Assembly: GCA_043812795.1 (NCBI GenBank)
Contig: JBDRLU010000029.1
Span: 1-45,485 of the forward strand
Source: JBDRLU01 sp043812795
GTDB taxonomy: Bacteria; Chloroflexota; Dehalococcoidia; Dehalococcoidales; UBA2162
DNA length: 45,485 nucleotides
Direction of reading: 5' to 3'
Shown piece after piece: positions 15,572-23,189 of this stretch (position 1 is the stretch's first letter; every line of letters begins with the position of its first letter). Under the pieces are notes generated by a model. That model searched no databases. It was not told the DNA's origin and worked only from the letters and a program-made list of their open reading frames with translations. The translations under genes were made by a program, and so were the position numbers.

Positions 15572-16993
15572 ATGCGAGAAAATCGACCCGGGGCTAATGG
15601 CGGAGGGTGGCCAGCTCGTTTTGTCATTTCGGCGCCTCAAGGCCAGTCCGGGAAGACCACCGTTAGCCTCGGGTTGTGTGCTGCTTTCGCCCGGCAGGGA
15701 CTGGCGGTACAACCGTTCAAGAAAGGACCGGATTACATTGACCCTTCCTGGTTGACTGCCGCCGCCAAGCGGGCATGTCGTAACCTCGACCTCTTTCTCA
15801 TTCCCGAAGACAAACTGCTCCTCTCTTTCCAGCAGGCCAGCCGGGGATGCGACCTTGCCCTCATCGAGGGAGCAATGGGTCTCTATGACAGCCCTGACCT
15901 GAGCGGGAAGGAAAGCACCGCCCAACTGGCCCGGCGGCTGGAAGCCCCGGTTATCCTCATCGTCAATACGGCACGGATGACACGCAGTGTAGCTGCCCTA
16001 ATTTCCGGCTACCAGCACTTCGAGCCGGACACTAACATCAGCGGCGTAATACTGAATAACGTTTCGGGTAACCGGCACGAAAGTAAGCTCAAGGCCGCCA
16101 TACAACAATACTGCGGGATACCCGTCTTCGGTAGTCTGCCGCGGGACGCTAAGCTTAAAATCACCGAGCGGCACCTCGGCCTGATACCCTACATCGAAGC
16201 CGAACAAGCGGCTGCGATTGTTGAGCATACCCGGGAGATGGTCGAGGCCCATCTGGATTTAGATGGTATTCTTACCATTGCCCGCCGGAGTCCTGCCCAC
16301 CCGACATCCGATACCGGCCTACCCGCCGCTAAACCGACTATCACCAGAATTGGCGTAATACTGGACAGGGTATTCAACTTCTACTACCCGGAAAATCTGG
16401 AGGCTTTAGTCCAGGCTGGTGCCGAACTAGTCTTTATTGACTCACTCCATGACCAAAAACTGCCTGCAATCGACGGACTTTATATCGGCGGCGGCTTCCC
16501 CGAGCTGGCCCTGACTGAATTGGAAGCTAACCGGGCTCTTCGTCAGAATTTAGCTCAGTTAATTTCGGACGGTCTGCCCGTATATGCCGAATGTGCCGGG
16601 CTGATGTACCTTTCGCGGGCCATTCGCTGGCATGGAGCCCGCCATGAGATGGTCGGCGTCCTGCCCGGCGAAGTGGAAATGTGCTTGCGGCCGCAAGGAC
16701 ACGGCTACGTAAAAGCCAAAGTCATTGCGGACAACCCGTTCTTTTCCGTTGGTACGGAAATACGTGGCCACCAGTTCCACTATTCCCGGCTCGTGGCTAC
16801 GGATGGCCTCGAATTTGCCTACCGTGTGCATGACAGCCAGGGCAAAGATGCACAATGCGACGGTATTATGTATAATAATGTTATGGCGAGTTACACCCAT
16901 CTGCATGCTCTGAGCATGCCGCAATGGGCAGAAAGGTTTGTCGCACTAACATCGAAAAGCCCTATCGGCAAGCTTTCAGCAGGCAACAAATAA
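15572..16993 (+). CDS. dsrN: DsrN: siroheme amidase, cobyrinate a,c-diamide synthase (CobB/CbiA) family
   Basis: 473 residues with the CobB/CbiA layout. An N-terminal ATP-binding dethiobiotin-synthetase-like domain has APQGQSGKTTVSLGL (residues 21-35) and KKGPDYIDP. A C-terminal class-I glutamine amidotransferase domain has the nucleophile in YAECAGL (C341) and GHQFHYSR. In dsr operons this protein is called DsrN and is thought to amidate siroheme to the siroamide form found in some sulfite reductases. A role in cobalamin synthesis is the alternative, relevant because this genome uses B12. Position between dsrD and dsrC supports DsrN. It starts 7 bp after dsrD with only a weak ribosome site (AAAGGT), suggesting coupling. 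Confidence 0.92.
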   Translation: MRENRPGANGGGWPARFVISAPQGQSGKTTVSLGLCAAFARQGLAVQPFKKGPDYIDPSWLTAAAKRACRNLDLFLIPEDKLLLSFQQASRGCDLALIEGAMGLYDSPDLSGKESTAQLARRLEAPVILIVNTARMTRSVAALISGYQHFEPDTNISGVILNNVSGNRHESKLKAAIQQYCGIPVFGSLPRDAKLKITERHLGLIPYIEAEQAAAIVEHTREMVEAHLDLDGILTIARRSPAHPTSDTGLPAAKPTITRIGVILDRVFNFYYPENLEALVQAGAELVFIDSLHDQKLPAIDGLYIGGGFPELALTELEANRALRQNLAQLISDGLPVYAECAGLMYLSRAIRWHGARHEMVGVLPGEVEMCLRPQGHGYVKAKVIADNPFFSVGTEIRGHQFHYSRLVATDGLEFAYRVHDSQGKDAQCDGIMYNNVMASYTHLHALSMPQWAERFVALTSKSPIGKLSAGNK

Positions 16994-17015
16994 GCATTTA
17001 GGAGGACAATACAGA

Positions 17016-17330
17016 ATGTCGAAAATCGCGCTCGGCGGAGTCGAAATTGAAATTGATGAAGATGGGTTTATCCAGGAACCAGAAAAGTGGAATAATGCTA
17101 TCGCCGAAGATTTAGCCAAAACTGAAGGCGCTTCGATGAATGAAGACGCCTGGAAAGTAGTGAATTATCTGCGGAATTATTATATTGAGTTTGGTATTGC
17201 CCCACCCATCCGCAAACTAACCAAAGATACCGGGTTCAGTCTGAAACAAATTTACGATATGTTCCCGAGCGGGCCAGCCAAGGGTGCCTGTAAGATAGCC
17301 GGGTTACCCAAACCTACCGGTTGTCTCTAG
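17016..17330 (+). CDS. dsrC: DsrC, sulfur-carrier substrate of DsrAB
   Basis: 104 residues. DsrC takes up the sulfur of the DsrAB-bound intermediate as a trisulfide between two C-terminal cysteines, which DsrMK then reduces. Both cysteines are present: C92 in GACKIAG and C103, the penultimate residue, in PKPTGCL, eleven positions apart as in true DsrC. TusE-type homologues keep only the last one. The conserved core WNNAIAEDLAKTEG and IRKLTKDTGFSLKQIYDMFPSGPAKGAC is intact. Strong RBS AGGAGG before the ATG. Between dsrN and dsrM in the operon. Confidence 0.98.
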   Translation: MSKIALGGVEIEIDEDGFIQEPEKWNNAIAEDLAKTEGASMNEDAWKVVNYLRNYYIEFGIAPPIRKLTKDTGFSLKQIYDMFPSGPAKGACKIAGLPKPTGCL

Positions 17331-17381
17331 ACCTCCCGGCGGTATATCTATTCCTCGGTTACACTCACAAAAGGAGTTCAT

Positions 17382-18323
17382 GTGGGAATTTCGTTGCTGC
17401 AACTTGCAGTTTACATATCTTATTTATTCATAATTATAGCTTACTCGGTCAAAGTGGCTAAAATCGCCCGGATGCCACTTCACCTGAGATGGGAATTATA
17501 TCCTGTTCCCCACGAGAAGGGGTACAAGTACGGCGGGTCTTATTTCGAAGAAGTAGAATGGTGGAACCATATCCCCCGGAAAAATACCTGGCGAAGTGCC
17601 GCCTACCTGCTGAAGAAGTACTTCCTGTTCAACGAATACTTCTGGAAGAAAAGGGCCTACTGGGTCACCCTCTACCCGTGGCATGTGGGATTTTATCTCA
17701 TCGTGCTCTTCCATATCCTGGCCTTTTTCGGTGCCGTAGTCCTGCTGGCTGGCATTCCGGTAAGCGCCGGCTCGGCTAACACCCTGGGACTAGCCTTCTA
17801 TTATTTGACCATAGTGGTGGCTGTCGCCAGTTTCATCACCGGTTCCTTCGGCAGTATCGGCCTGCTGATAGAAAGGCTGGCTAATAAAGAATTAAGAAAG
17901 TATGCCGCGCCCGTAAACTACTTCAACTATACATTTTTCCTCATCGTTTTCCTCAGCGGCCTCGTTGCCTGGTTCTTCGACCCCGGTTTCTCGACCTACC
18001 GCGAGTTCTGGAAAAGTCTCATCACCCTTAAATACTCAACTGTCGAGGCGGCAACTTACACGCATGTCATGCTTTTTTCACTGTTTCTAATTTACCTGCC
18101 GTTCAGCCGCTCGACGCATTACATTACCAAATTTTTCTCCTTTTTCAGCGTGCTCTGGGGAGACAGACCTAACCTGAAGGGCAGCGATATTGAAAAGCAA
18201 GTCGATAAACTACTGGATAAACCGGTCACCTGGGCAGCACCTCACATCCAATCGGGCCAGAAGTGGAGCGAGGTCGCCAGTAAGATGCCCGAAGAAACAC
18301 CCGAAGCAGGACAGAAGAAATGA
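17382..18323 (+). CDS. dsrM: DsrM, membrane cytochrome b (NarI-like) of the DsrMK complex
   Basis: 313 residues with about five to six hydrophobic segments. DsrM is the heme-b membrane subunit that connects the menaquinone pool to DsrK. Candidate heme ligands are the His residues in PWHVGFYLIVLFHI and in THVMLFSLFLIYLPFSRSTHYITKFF, which match the NarI/DsrM pattern. Start is GTG 17382, 5 nt after AAGGAG; an overlapping ATG at 17380 is out of frame. The dsrK start overlaps its stop (ATGA). DsrJ, DsrO and DsrP do not accompany it here, so this is the minimal DsrMK form. Confidence 0.94.
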   Translation: MGISLLQLAVYISYLFIIIAYSVKVAKIARMPLHLRWELYPVPHEKGYKYGGSYFEEVEWWNHIPRKNTWRSAAYLLKKYFLFNEYFWKKRAYWVTLYPWHVGFYLIVLFHILAFFGAVVLLAGIPVSAGSANTLGLAFYYLTIVVAVASFITGSFGSIGLLIERLANKELRKYAAPVNYFNYTFFLIVFLSGLVAWFFDPGFSTYREFWKSLITLKYSTVEAATYTHVMLFSLFLIYLPFSRSTHYITKFFSFFSVLWGDRPNLKGSDIEKQVDKLLDKPVTWAAPHIQSGQKWSEVASKMPEETPEAGQKK

Positions 18324-19927
18324 AAGACATCAGACCTAAAGACATCAGCTTAAATCCCAATGAACCCCTTATCGATATCACCGCGGTGGAACTGGTACCG
18401 CTTCCACCTCCCTACGATAAGCCGGATAACAAACCGCCGGTCAAACCGCTCACCGAAGACCAGCAGCAGCGATACGAATGCTCCCTCGATGGTATTTCGG
18501 CACTGAGCTTACCCAAACCGCAGAGCCAGGAGGAAGAAGACAGACTGGTGCAAAGCTTTCTCAGCGGCCTGAAAAAACTACTCTCCAAAAAGGATAACTG
18601 GACCTTTCTTCAGCCGCTCGTCCTTTCTCTTGAATACTGTGCCAAGTGCCAGCTCTGTAGCGACTACTGCCCGATATATGTGGCCAGCGGGAAGCAGGAA
18701 ATTTACCGCCCGAGCTACCGTTCCGAGGTATTACGGCGCATCATCAATAAATACATAAAAAAGGGCGGGAAAATTCTTCCCGAACTCAGAGGTAACGACG
18801 TTGAGCTCAACTGGGCAACTATTGCCCGGCTGGCGGAAGCTTCTTACCGGTGCACCATCTGCCGCCGCTGCACTCAGGCTTGTGCTCGCGGTGTCGACAA
18901 CGGGCTGATAACCCACGAATTGAGAAAGCTGTTCAGTCAGGAAATGGGCATCGCCGCCAAGGAACTCCATAAGTCGGGTTCAGTGCAGCAACTGAAAGTA
19001 GGCGCCAGTACCGGACTGACCCCCAAAGCCTTCAAAGGCATCATCCAGTTCATGGAAGAGGATATCGAGGAGAAAACGGGCAAAAAGATAAAGATTCCCG
19101 TTGACAAAAAAGGCGCTGATATTCTGCTCATCCATAATACCGGCGAATACATGGCCTGGCTGGAAAATCCGGAGGCTTTTACCATCATTTTCGACGCCGC
19201 CGGCATCGACTGGACGCTCTCCACCGAGCTTGGTGGCTATGAAGGCACCAACTACGGCGTCTGGTATGACGACGTCCAGTTTGCCCGCATCGTCATGAAA
19301 CAGGTCGCCGTTGCCAAAGAGTTAGGGGTAAAGAAAATTGTCATGGGGGAATGCGGCCATTCCCATAAAGCCCTGACGGTCATTGCCGACCGGATTATGA
19401 CGGAAGACACCCGGTTCCCGCGGGAAAGCTGCCTGCCCCTGCTCGATGAGATAGTGAGCAGCGGCAAAATCAAATTCGACCCCGGGAAAAATGATTTTCC
19501 GGTGACATTACACGACCCGTGTAATATGGTGAGGCTGATGGGCATCGTCGAACCCCAGCGCCGTATCATCCGGAAAATATGCCCGCAGTTCCGCGAAATG
19601 GAGCCGCATGGCGTTAATAACTACTGCTGCGGCGGCGGTAGCGGGTTTGCCATTATGCAATCGATGAACTTCCCGGACTGGCGGTCGAGCGTCTCCGGCC
19701 GGATGAAGCTGAAGCAGATTCTGGAGGCCTTCCAGGACGTACCCGACCCTTCGATAAAGAAATATGTTTGCGCCCCGTGTTCTAACTGTAAGGGCCAGCT
19801 CAGAGACCTGTTCGACTATTACGGCGTCTGGGAGAAATCGGGTATCCTCTACGGCGGCCTGGTCGAGCTTATCGTCAATGCCATGGTCGATATCAAAGAG
19901 CCTTTTATCGAGTGGGAATGGCACTAG
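18320..19927 (+). CDS. dsrK: DsrK, HdrD-like Fe-S reductase of the DsrMK complex
   Basis: 535 residues. DsrK is a cytoplasmic iron-sulfur protein related to heterodisulfide reductase HdrD and is thought to reduce the DsrC trisulfide. Two 4Fe-4S motifs are CAKCQLCSDYC (C107-C117) and CTICRRCTQAC (C178-C188). Two CCG-type cysteine motifs follow: DPCNMVRLMG with CCGGGSG (C436-C437), and CAPCSNC (C484, C487, C490). These bind the special catalytic cluster. An N-terminal extension of about 100 residues, rich in Pro and charge, precedes the first cluster. Starts with ATG overlapping the dsrM stop. Confidence 0.96.
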   Translation: MKDIRPKDISLNPNEPLIDITAVELVPLPPPYDKPDNKPPVKPLTEDQQQRYECSLDGISALSLPKPQSQEEEDRLVQSFLSGLKKLLSKKDNWTFLQPLVLSLEYCAKCQLCSDYCPIYVASGKQEIYRPSYRSEVLRRIINKYIKKGGKILPELRGNDVELNWATIARLAEASYRCTICRRCTQACARGVDNGLITHELRKLFSQEMGIAAKELHKSGSVQQLKVGASTGLTPKAFKGIIQFMEEDIEEKTGKKIKIPVDKKGADILLIHNTGEYMAWLENPEAFTIIFDAAGIDWTLSTELGGYEGTNYGVWYDDVQFARIVMKQVAVAKELGVKKIVMGECGHSHKALTVIADRIMTEDTRFPRESCLPLLDEIVSSGKIKFDPGKNDFPVTLHDPCNMVRLMGIVEPQRRIIRKICPQFREMEPHGVNNYCCGGGSGFAIMQSMNFPDWRSSVSGRMKLKQILEAFQDVPDPSIKKYVCAPCSNCKGQLRDLFDYYGVWEKSGILYGGLVELIVNAMVDIKEPFIEWEWH

Positions 19928-19951
19928 AACCTGGATAAGGAAGAGAAACAT

Positions 19952-20293
19952 ATGAGTGAAGTTAAAGGTAAGGTAATATTACTTTCGGCGGAAGGGTGCG
20001 GCAGCAATGATGACCTCGGCCTCGAGATACTGGCCAACCTGCTCGAGGCTCTGGCGAACCGCGAAGATAGACCCGTCGCCATCGCTCTCTGGAATACGGC
20101 GGTGAACCTGGTGGTCACCGGCTCTCCGCTCTTACCGTCATTACGAAACCTGGAACAAAAGGGAGTCAAAATCTTAGCCGGGAAATCATGTCTGGTCGAC
20201 CTCGAGCTTGAAGATAAGGTCGCCGTCGGCAAAATAGCCACGATGACCGAAATCCTCGACCTTCTCCTCCATAACGATGTGGTCAGCCTGTAA
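19952..20293 (+). CDS. DsrE/YedF C-terminal-like protein (DsrE/F fold)
   Basis: 113 residues. The whole protein aligns by eye with the C-terminal DsrE-like domain of YedF: VILLSAEGCGSNDDLGLEILANLL, then NTAVNLVVTGSPLLPSLRNLEQKGVKIL, then KSCLVDLELEDKVAVGKIATMTEI. The Cys in KSC falls where DsrE/TusD and YedF carry their reactive cysteine. The family handles protein-bound sulfur or selenium. It is a single protein, not a DsrEFH trio, so it does not argue for sulfur oxidation. It follows dsrK by 24 bp with a GGAAGAG site and is probably the last gene of the dsr operon. Function inferred from fold and place only. Confidence 0.8.
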   Translation: MSEVKGKVILLSAEGCGSNDDLGLEILANLLEALANREDRPVAIALWNTAVNLVVTGSPLLPSLRNLEQKGVKILAGKSCLVDLELEDKVAVGKIATMTEILDLLLHNDVVSL

Positions 20294-20371
20294 CAGGTAG
20301 TCCGGCCCAACCGCCTGCCCCACATTATCCTGCGGCTTTACTGGTCGGCTTATGGCCTATCACACAGGTTT

Positions 20372-20659
20372 TCACAGCCCGAAAATCATCACTATGATTA
20401 CGAAGCTAAAAGGAATCATGAGCAGCAAGACTCCAATAATCAGACCGATTAGATTTAGCACTCTTAGTGGTCTCAGTCCCAGCGCACCTGTTGCGACGGC
20501 TCCTATAGCACAAAAGATGGCAACCATCGCCGGCGACATTAAGGATGGATTATAATGGCCGCCGGACCTAGTCAAGTTAAAAAGGGTGGCGAGATAACCT
20601 AATACGCCGATAACTGAGAGCGTGACAGAGGTCAAGCCGAGCCGGTTCATCTTCTTCAT
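20372..20659 (-). CDS. Small hypothetical membrane protein (about 95 aa)
   Basis: Not recognised. The frame is open for 121 codons, but TGAGGA lies 5 nt before an ATG at 20659, giving M-KKMNRLGLTSV and 95 residues. There are three likely membrane segments: LTSVTLSVIGVLGYLATLF, MSPAMVAIFCAIGAVATGALGL, and LIGLIIGVLLLMIPFSFVIIVMIF. A pattern with small-residue helices and RPLRVLN between helices 2 and 3 is common in DUF-type integral proteins. It converges on the dsr operon with a 78-bp gap in which I see no clear terminator. Base composition is more AT-rich than the dsr genes. Confidence 0.55.
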   Translation of the reverse strand: MKKMNRLGLTSVTLSVIGVLGYLATLFNLTRSGGHYNPSLMSPAMVAIFCAIGAVATGALGLRPLRVLNLIGLIIGVLLLMIPFSFVIIVMIFGL

Positions 20660-20769
20660 ACATTCCTCACCAGTTTTCATTAATAGTGCGAATCCAACCG
20701 CTACCAGTTTTTGTCTCATAGATGCGAATAATATCATCTACTTCAGTAAATTTGATAATTCAGCAAGTC

Positions 20770-21411
20770 TTAAGGTTTCCCTTCTATTTTAGAACGTTTA
20801 GAAGCCGGCCATACCGAGCCGTCCTCTTCATAATCATACATTTCCAATGACCTTATCTGAAAAAACGAAGGCATAAATATTGCAGCGAATACCACTATTG
20901 ACCAAACAATCCTCGCCCAATTTAACGGCAGGGTACTTGTCCCAAAATAGGCACTTCCGCTCGCAATAATCGAGAAGAATCCCAATATAACGTAGTAGTG
21001 TTCGCGAAATAAACTCATCAATTTCTTCGGTTTTTTATCACGTGACTGATTTTTAGTTCCTAGCTGTGATTCAATTGAACTAGCGTAGGGTCTAATCTCC
21101 TCTTCCCAACGTAATACGTATTCTCCCATTTTCTCATTAATTCGACGCTCGAGTCCCCAAAGATACCAGCTTGCTCGTCTGCCTCTACGTACTTCGGAAG
21201 CCCACAGAAAAATGGTTAAAAAGGCGACACACGGCACTATAAAACCAACTGATATTGGTCTCAATTCATTTGACGTAAGCCCAAGTATAGCTCCCTGTGC
21301 TGCTAATCCCAAGCCTATAATTGTGATTCGATTTATGAGTGTTCTGCCAATCTCGTCACTTAGTCGTTTATATTCTTCCATGATCAGAGTAACTTCATCC
21401 ATTTTCGTCAT
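20770..21411 (-). CDS. Hypothetical membrane protein (213 aa)
   Basis: Not recognised as a named family. Four likely membrane segments in two pairs: TLINRITIIGLGLAAQGAILGL and ISVGFIVPCVAFLTIFLW, a cytoplasmic-looking charged middle with several Trp and Glu (ERRINEKMGEYVLRWEEEI), then YYVILGFFSIIASGSAYFG and WARIVWSIVVFAAIFMPSFF. The N-terminal 20 residues look helical and amphipathic (VTLIMEEYKRLSDEIG). The ATG directly follows the stop of the HAD gene, and its ribosome site GGAGG lies inside the HAD 3' end, so the two are translationally coupled. AT-rich codon use differs from the flanking operons, which hints at transfer. Confidence 0.7.
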   Translation of the reverse strand: MTKMDEVTLIMEEYKRLSDEIGRTLINRITIIGLGLAAQGAILGLTSNELRPISVGFIVPCVAFLTIFLWASEVRRGRRASWYLWGLERRINEKMGEYVLRWEEEIRPYASSIESQLGTKNQSRDKKPKKLMSLFREHYYVILGFFSIIASGSAYFGTSTLPLNWARIVWSIVVFAAIFMPSFFQIRSLEMYDYEEDGSVWPASKRSKIEGKP

Positions 21412-22122
21412 TTATTTCCTCCGTTTTTCAATTTCGTTGAGACTTCTCAAAAGGTTGAAAATGTTGATTCCATTCCAATCATAGAAGATAGCTGAAGCTC
21501 CCGCTCGAATTAATTTATGCCTAAACGCGATAGTCTTTATTATTGGTACAGCAACTACTTTGCTCCCGGCTCTTATTGCTGCCTTAACACCATTAAAAGA
21601 ATCTTCAAATACCAGTTGCTCTGATGGAGAAATGCCCATTTTTTCTGCAGTTCGATTGTATACATCTGGAGATGGCTTCAGATTTACGACATCTTCCTTG
21701 AGAACGGTGTTATTATTATGAAAATAGATATCTAGTTTACTCTTATGAATTAAATAGGTCGCTAAAACCTGATCAGTTAAAGAACCAACCGCAATTGGTA
21801 GTTTTATTTTAATTGCGTTTTTAAGCAGTTCTAAATAACCTTGACGAGGTTGGATCTCCTTTATGGAGTAGAGTAATTCTTTGAAAACATAGTTACTTCT
21901 CGCCAATAGATCCTCTGGCGTTATATTACTATCACAGCGTTCAGCCAGCTCTTTGGCGATCAGCTCATCAGGGCCACCGACGAAATGGGGTATATCCTTG
22001 ACTGCCTGCTGAAGTGTCAAACATAACCCTGCTTCTTTAACGGCTGTAAGATGGCCTTCCCAATGAGCCCATTCAATGTCAATTATTGTTCCCTCAAGGT
22101 CGAAAGCAATGCCACAAATCAT
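21412..22122 (-). CDS. HAD-superfamily hydrolase (subfamily IA, phosphoglycolate/beta-PGM-like)
   Basis: About 236 residues. Motif I is FDLEGTI near residue 7, with Glu where most members have the second Asp of DxDGT, which is tolerated in some families. Motif II is around VGSLTD, motif III K-P in LKPSPDVYNRTAEKMG, and motif IV VFEDSFNGVKAAIRAG. This is the DxxxGxxAAxxAG pattern of beta-phosphoglucomutase and phosphoglycolate phosphatase-like enzymes. Substrate unknown. I prefer ATG 22122 (M-ICGIAFD) to an upstream start because motif I must lie near the N-terminus and AGGAG precedes it by 10 nt. A -10-like TATACT lies upstream on this strand. Confidence 0.82.
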   Translation of the reverse strand: MICGIAFDLEGTIIDIEWAHWEGHLTAVKEAGLCLTLQQAVKDIPHFVGGPDELIAKELAERCDSNITPEDLLARSNYVFKELLYSIKEIQPRQGYLELLKNAIKIKLPIAVGSLTDQVLATYLIHKSKLDIYFHNNNTVLKEDVVNLKPSPDVYNRTAEKMGISPSEQLVFEDSFNGVKAAIRAGSKVVAVPIIKTIAFRHKLIRAGASAIFYDWNGINIFNLLRSLNEIEKRRK

Positions 22123-22412
22123 ATAATCCAAACTCCTATCGTAGTATAATGCTAATCCCAATGTGAATTAAATACCCCAAATAAAATTGATAAATTTATG
22201 ACTAAACCAAGATTATACACGTACTCTGCGGAATGCTGGGTGCTGTATTTGGAGTTTTTCGTAAATTTAGCCTTCCCCAGTAAAATGCACTCGTGTATCA
22301 CATCCTATCCTATTGACCTTCTCCTTCTTCCCAAATATGGCGTCGGTGTCCTTCCCTTCAAACAGGGCATTTTTTATTGAAAGACAGGTATCCCTTTTAA
22401 GTATTTATCGCC
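22123..22412. other. AT-rich intergenic region between divergent units
   Basis: About 290 bp between the HAD gene (leftward) and the regulator promoter (rightward). It holds an open frame of 60 codons (22198-22380) without a ribosome site or family resemblance. I regard it as non-coding. No RNA family recognised. Confidence 0.5.
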
Positions 22413-22442
22413 TTGACTTTAATACCACCCATCTGCTACGAT
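22413..22442 (+). promoter_or_regulatory. Candidate promoter of the regulator-heme cluster
   Basis: TTGACT at 22413-22418 and TACGAT at 22437-22442 with an 18-nt spacer. The predicted start near 22449 falls inside the first of three phased repeats, which would fit repression by a protein bound there. The -10 is one base off TATGAT-like forms and two off consensus. Confidence 0.5.
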
Positions 22443-22500
22443 TTTATAGATTTTTGTAGAATTTTATAGATTTCCCTAGCTTGTTCTAGATTTATCAGGA
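22441..22500 (+). repeat. Three 20-bp-phased direct repeats (candidate operator)
   Basis: ATTTTATAGATTT occurs exactly at 22441-22453 and again at 22461-22473. A third, weaker copy with core TCTAGATTT is at 22485-22493, matching TATAGATTT at 22445 and 22465. Spacing is exactly 20 bp each time, about two helical turns, so all cores face one side of the DNA. The array covers the predicted transcription start and ends at the ribosome site of the MerR-type gene. Likely an autoregulatory operator. Confidence 0.7.
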
Positions 22501-22508
22501 GTGTGATT

Positions 22509-23189
22509 TTGGTCAAGGAACCCACCATCAGTATCAGCGAAGCCAGCCGTATTCTGGGCGTCAGTGAAGCCGCTCTCCGGCAGTGGACGGACGAAGGCAA
22601 AATTAAGGCTTTCATCACACCGGGCGGCCACCGGCGGTACGCCCGGGCGGAACTGAATAAGCTGATGAGTTCGCCCCAGAAGATGCTGGGCATCAAGGAC
22701 CTGGTGACCAAGCTGGAAGAAAGTACGGCCATGCACCGTGAAGCGATTACCGCACATCTCCGCGGCACCGCCTGGTACAGTAAACTCGACGAGCCATCGC
22801 AGGAGTCCCTGGCTTCTCTGGGCCGGCACCTGCTCCGCCTCATCGCCAAATCGGTCGCCGAGCCAACCCGCCAGGAAGATACCATCAAGGAAGTCCGCGA
22901 GGTCGGGTTCAGTTTTGGCGAAACGCTGGCTGAATTGGGCTTCCCGCTGACCGAATCGGTGCAGGCTTTTATTCAGCACCGCGACCTTATTATGAGTGTG
23001 ACCACCCATTTGATGAAAAAGCGCGAAGGACTTAATTTCCGAGTTGTCGAAGCCATTCCATCGATCGACCACGCCATGGATGAAGCTCTGGTCTCTTTGG
23101 TAGCGGCGCATCAACAACACAAGGGCGCACACCGGAAAAATACCAAAGGAGGACCATCCCGTGATATCCATCACACGCCTGCTCTGTGA
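22509..23189 (+). CDS. MerR-type HTH regulator with RsbRD-N-like C-terminal domain
   Basis: About 226 residues. Residues 5-70 form a MerR/excisionase-like helix-turn-helix (ISISEASRILGVSEAALRQWTDEGKIKAF) with the typical TPGGHRRY wing. The rest, all helical, resembles the N-terminal domain of RsbRD-type co-antagonists (ESLASLGRHLLRLIAKSVAE, VGFSFGETLAELGFPLTESVQAFIQHRD). The usual MerR C-terminal coiled coil and metal-binding cysteines are absent; there is no Cys in the protein. GTG at 22503 is only 1 nt from AGGAG, whereas TTG at 22509 is 7 nt away, so I choose TTG. Its 3' end overlaps ahbC by 29 bp. Place and phased repeats suggest it controls itself and the tetrapyrrole genes; the signal is unknown. 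Confidence 0.78.
   Translation: MVKEPTISISEASRILGVSEAALRQWTDEGKIKAFITPGGHRRYARAELNKLMSSPQKMLGIKDLVTKLEESTAMHREAITAHLRGTAWYSKLDEPSQESLASLGRHLLRLIAKSVAEPTRQEDTIKEVREVGFSFGETLAELGFPLTESVQAFIQHRDLIMSVTTHLMKKREGLNFRVVEAIPSIDHAMDEALVSLVAAHQQHKGAHRKNTKGGPSRDIHHTPAL

Noticed and set aside
19952..20293. Evidence for a sulfur-oxidising dsr type from a DsrE-like protein
   Set aside because: It is a single YedF-like protein rather than a DsrE-DsrF-DsrH set, and dsrD and the lack of dsrL point to the reductive type.
22198..22380. 60-codon open frame in the AT-rich gap
   Set aside because: No ribosome site, no promoter in the right place and no family resemblance.
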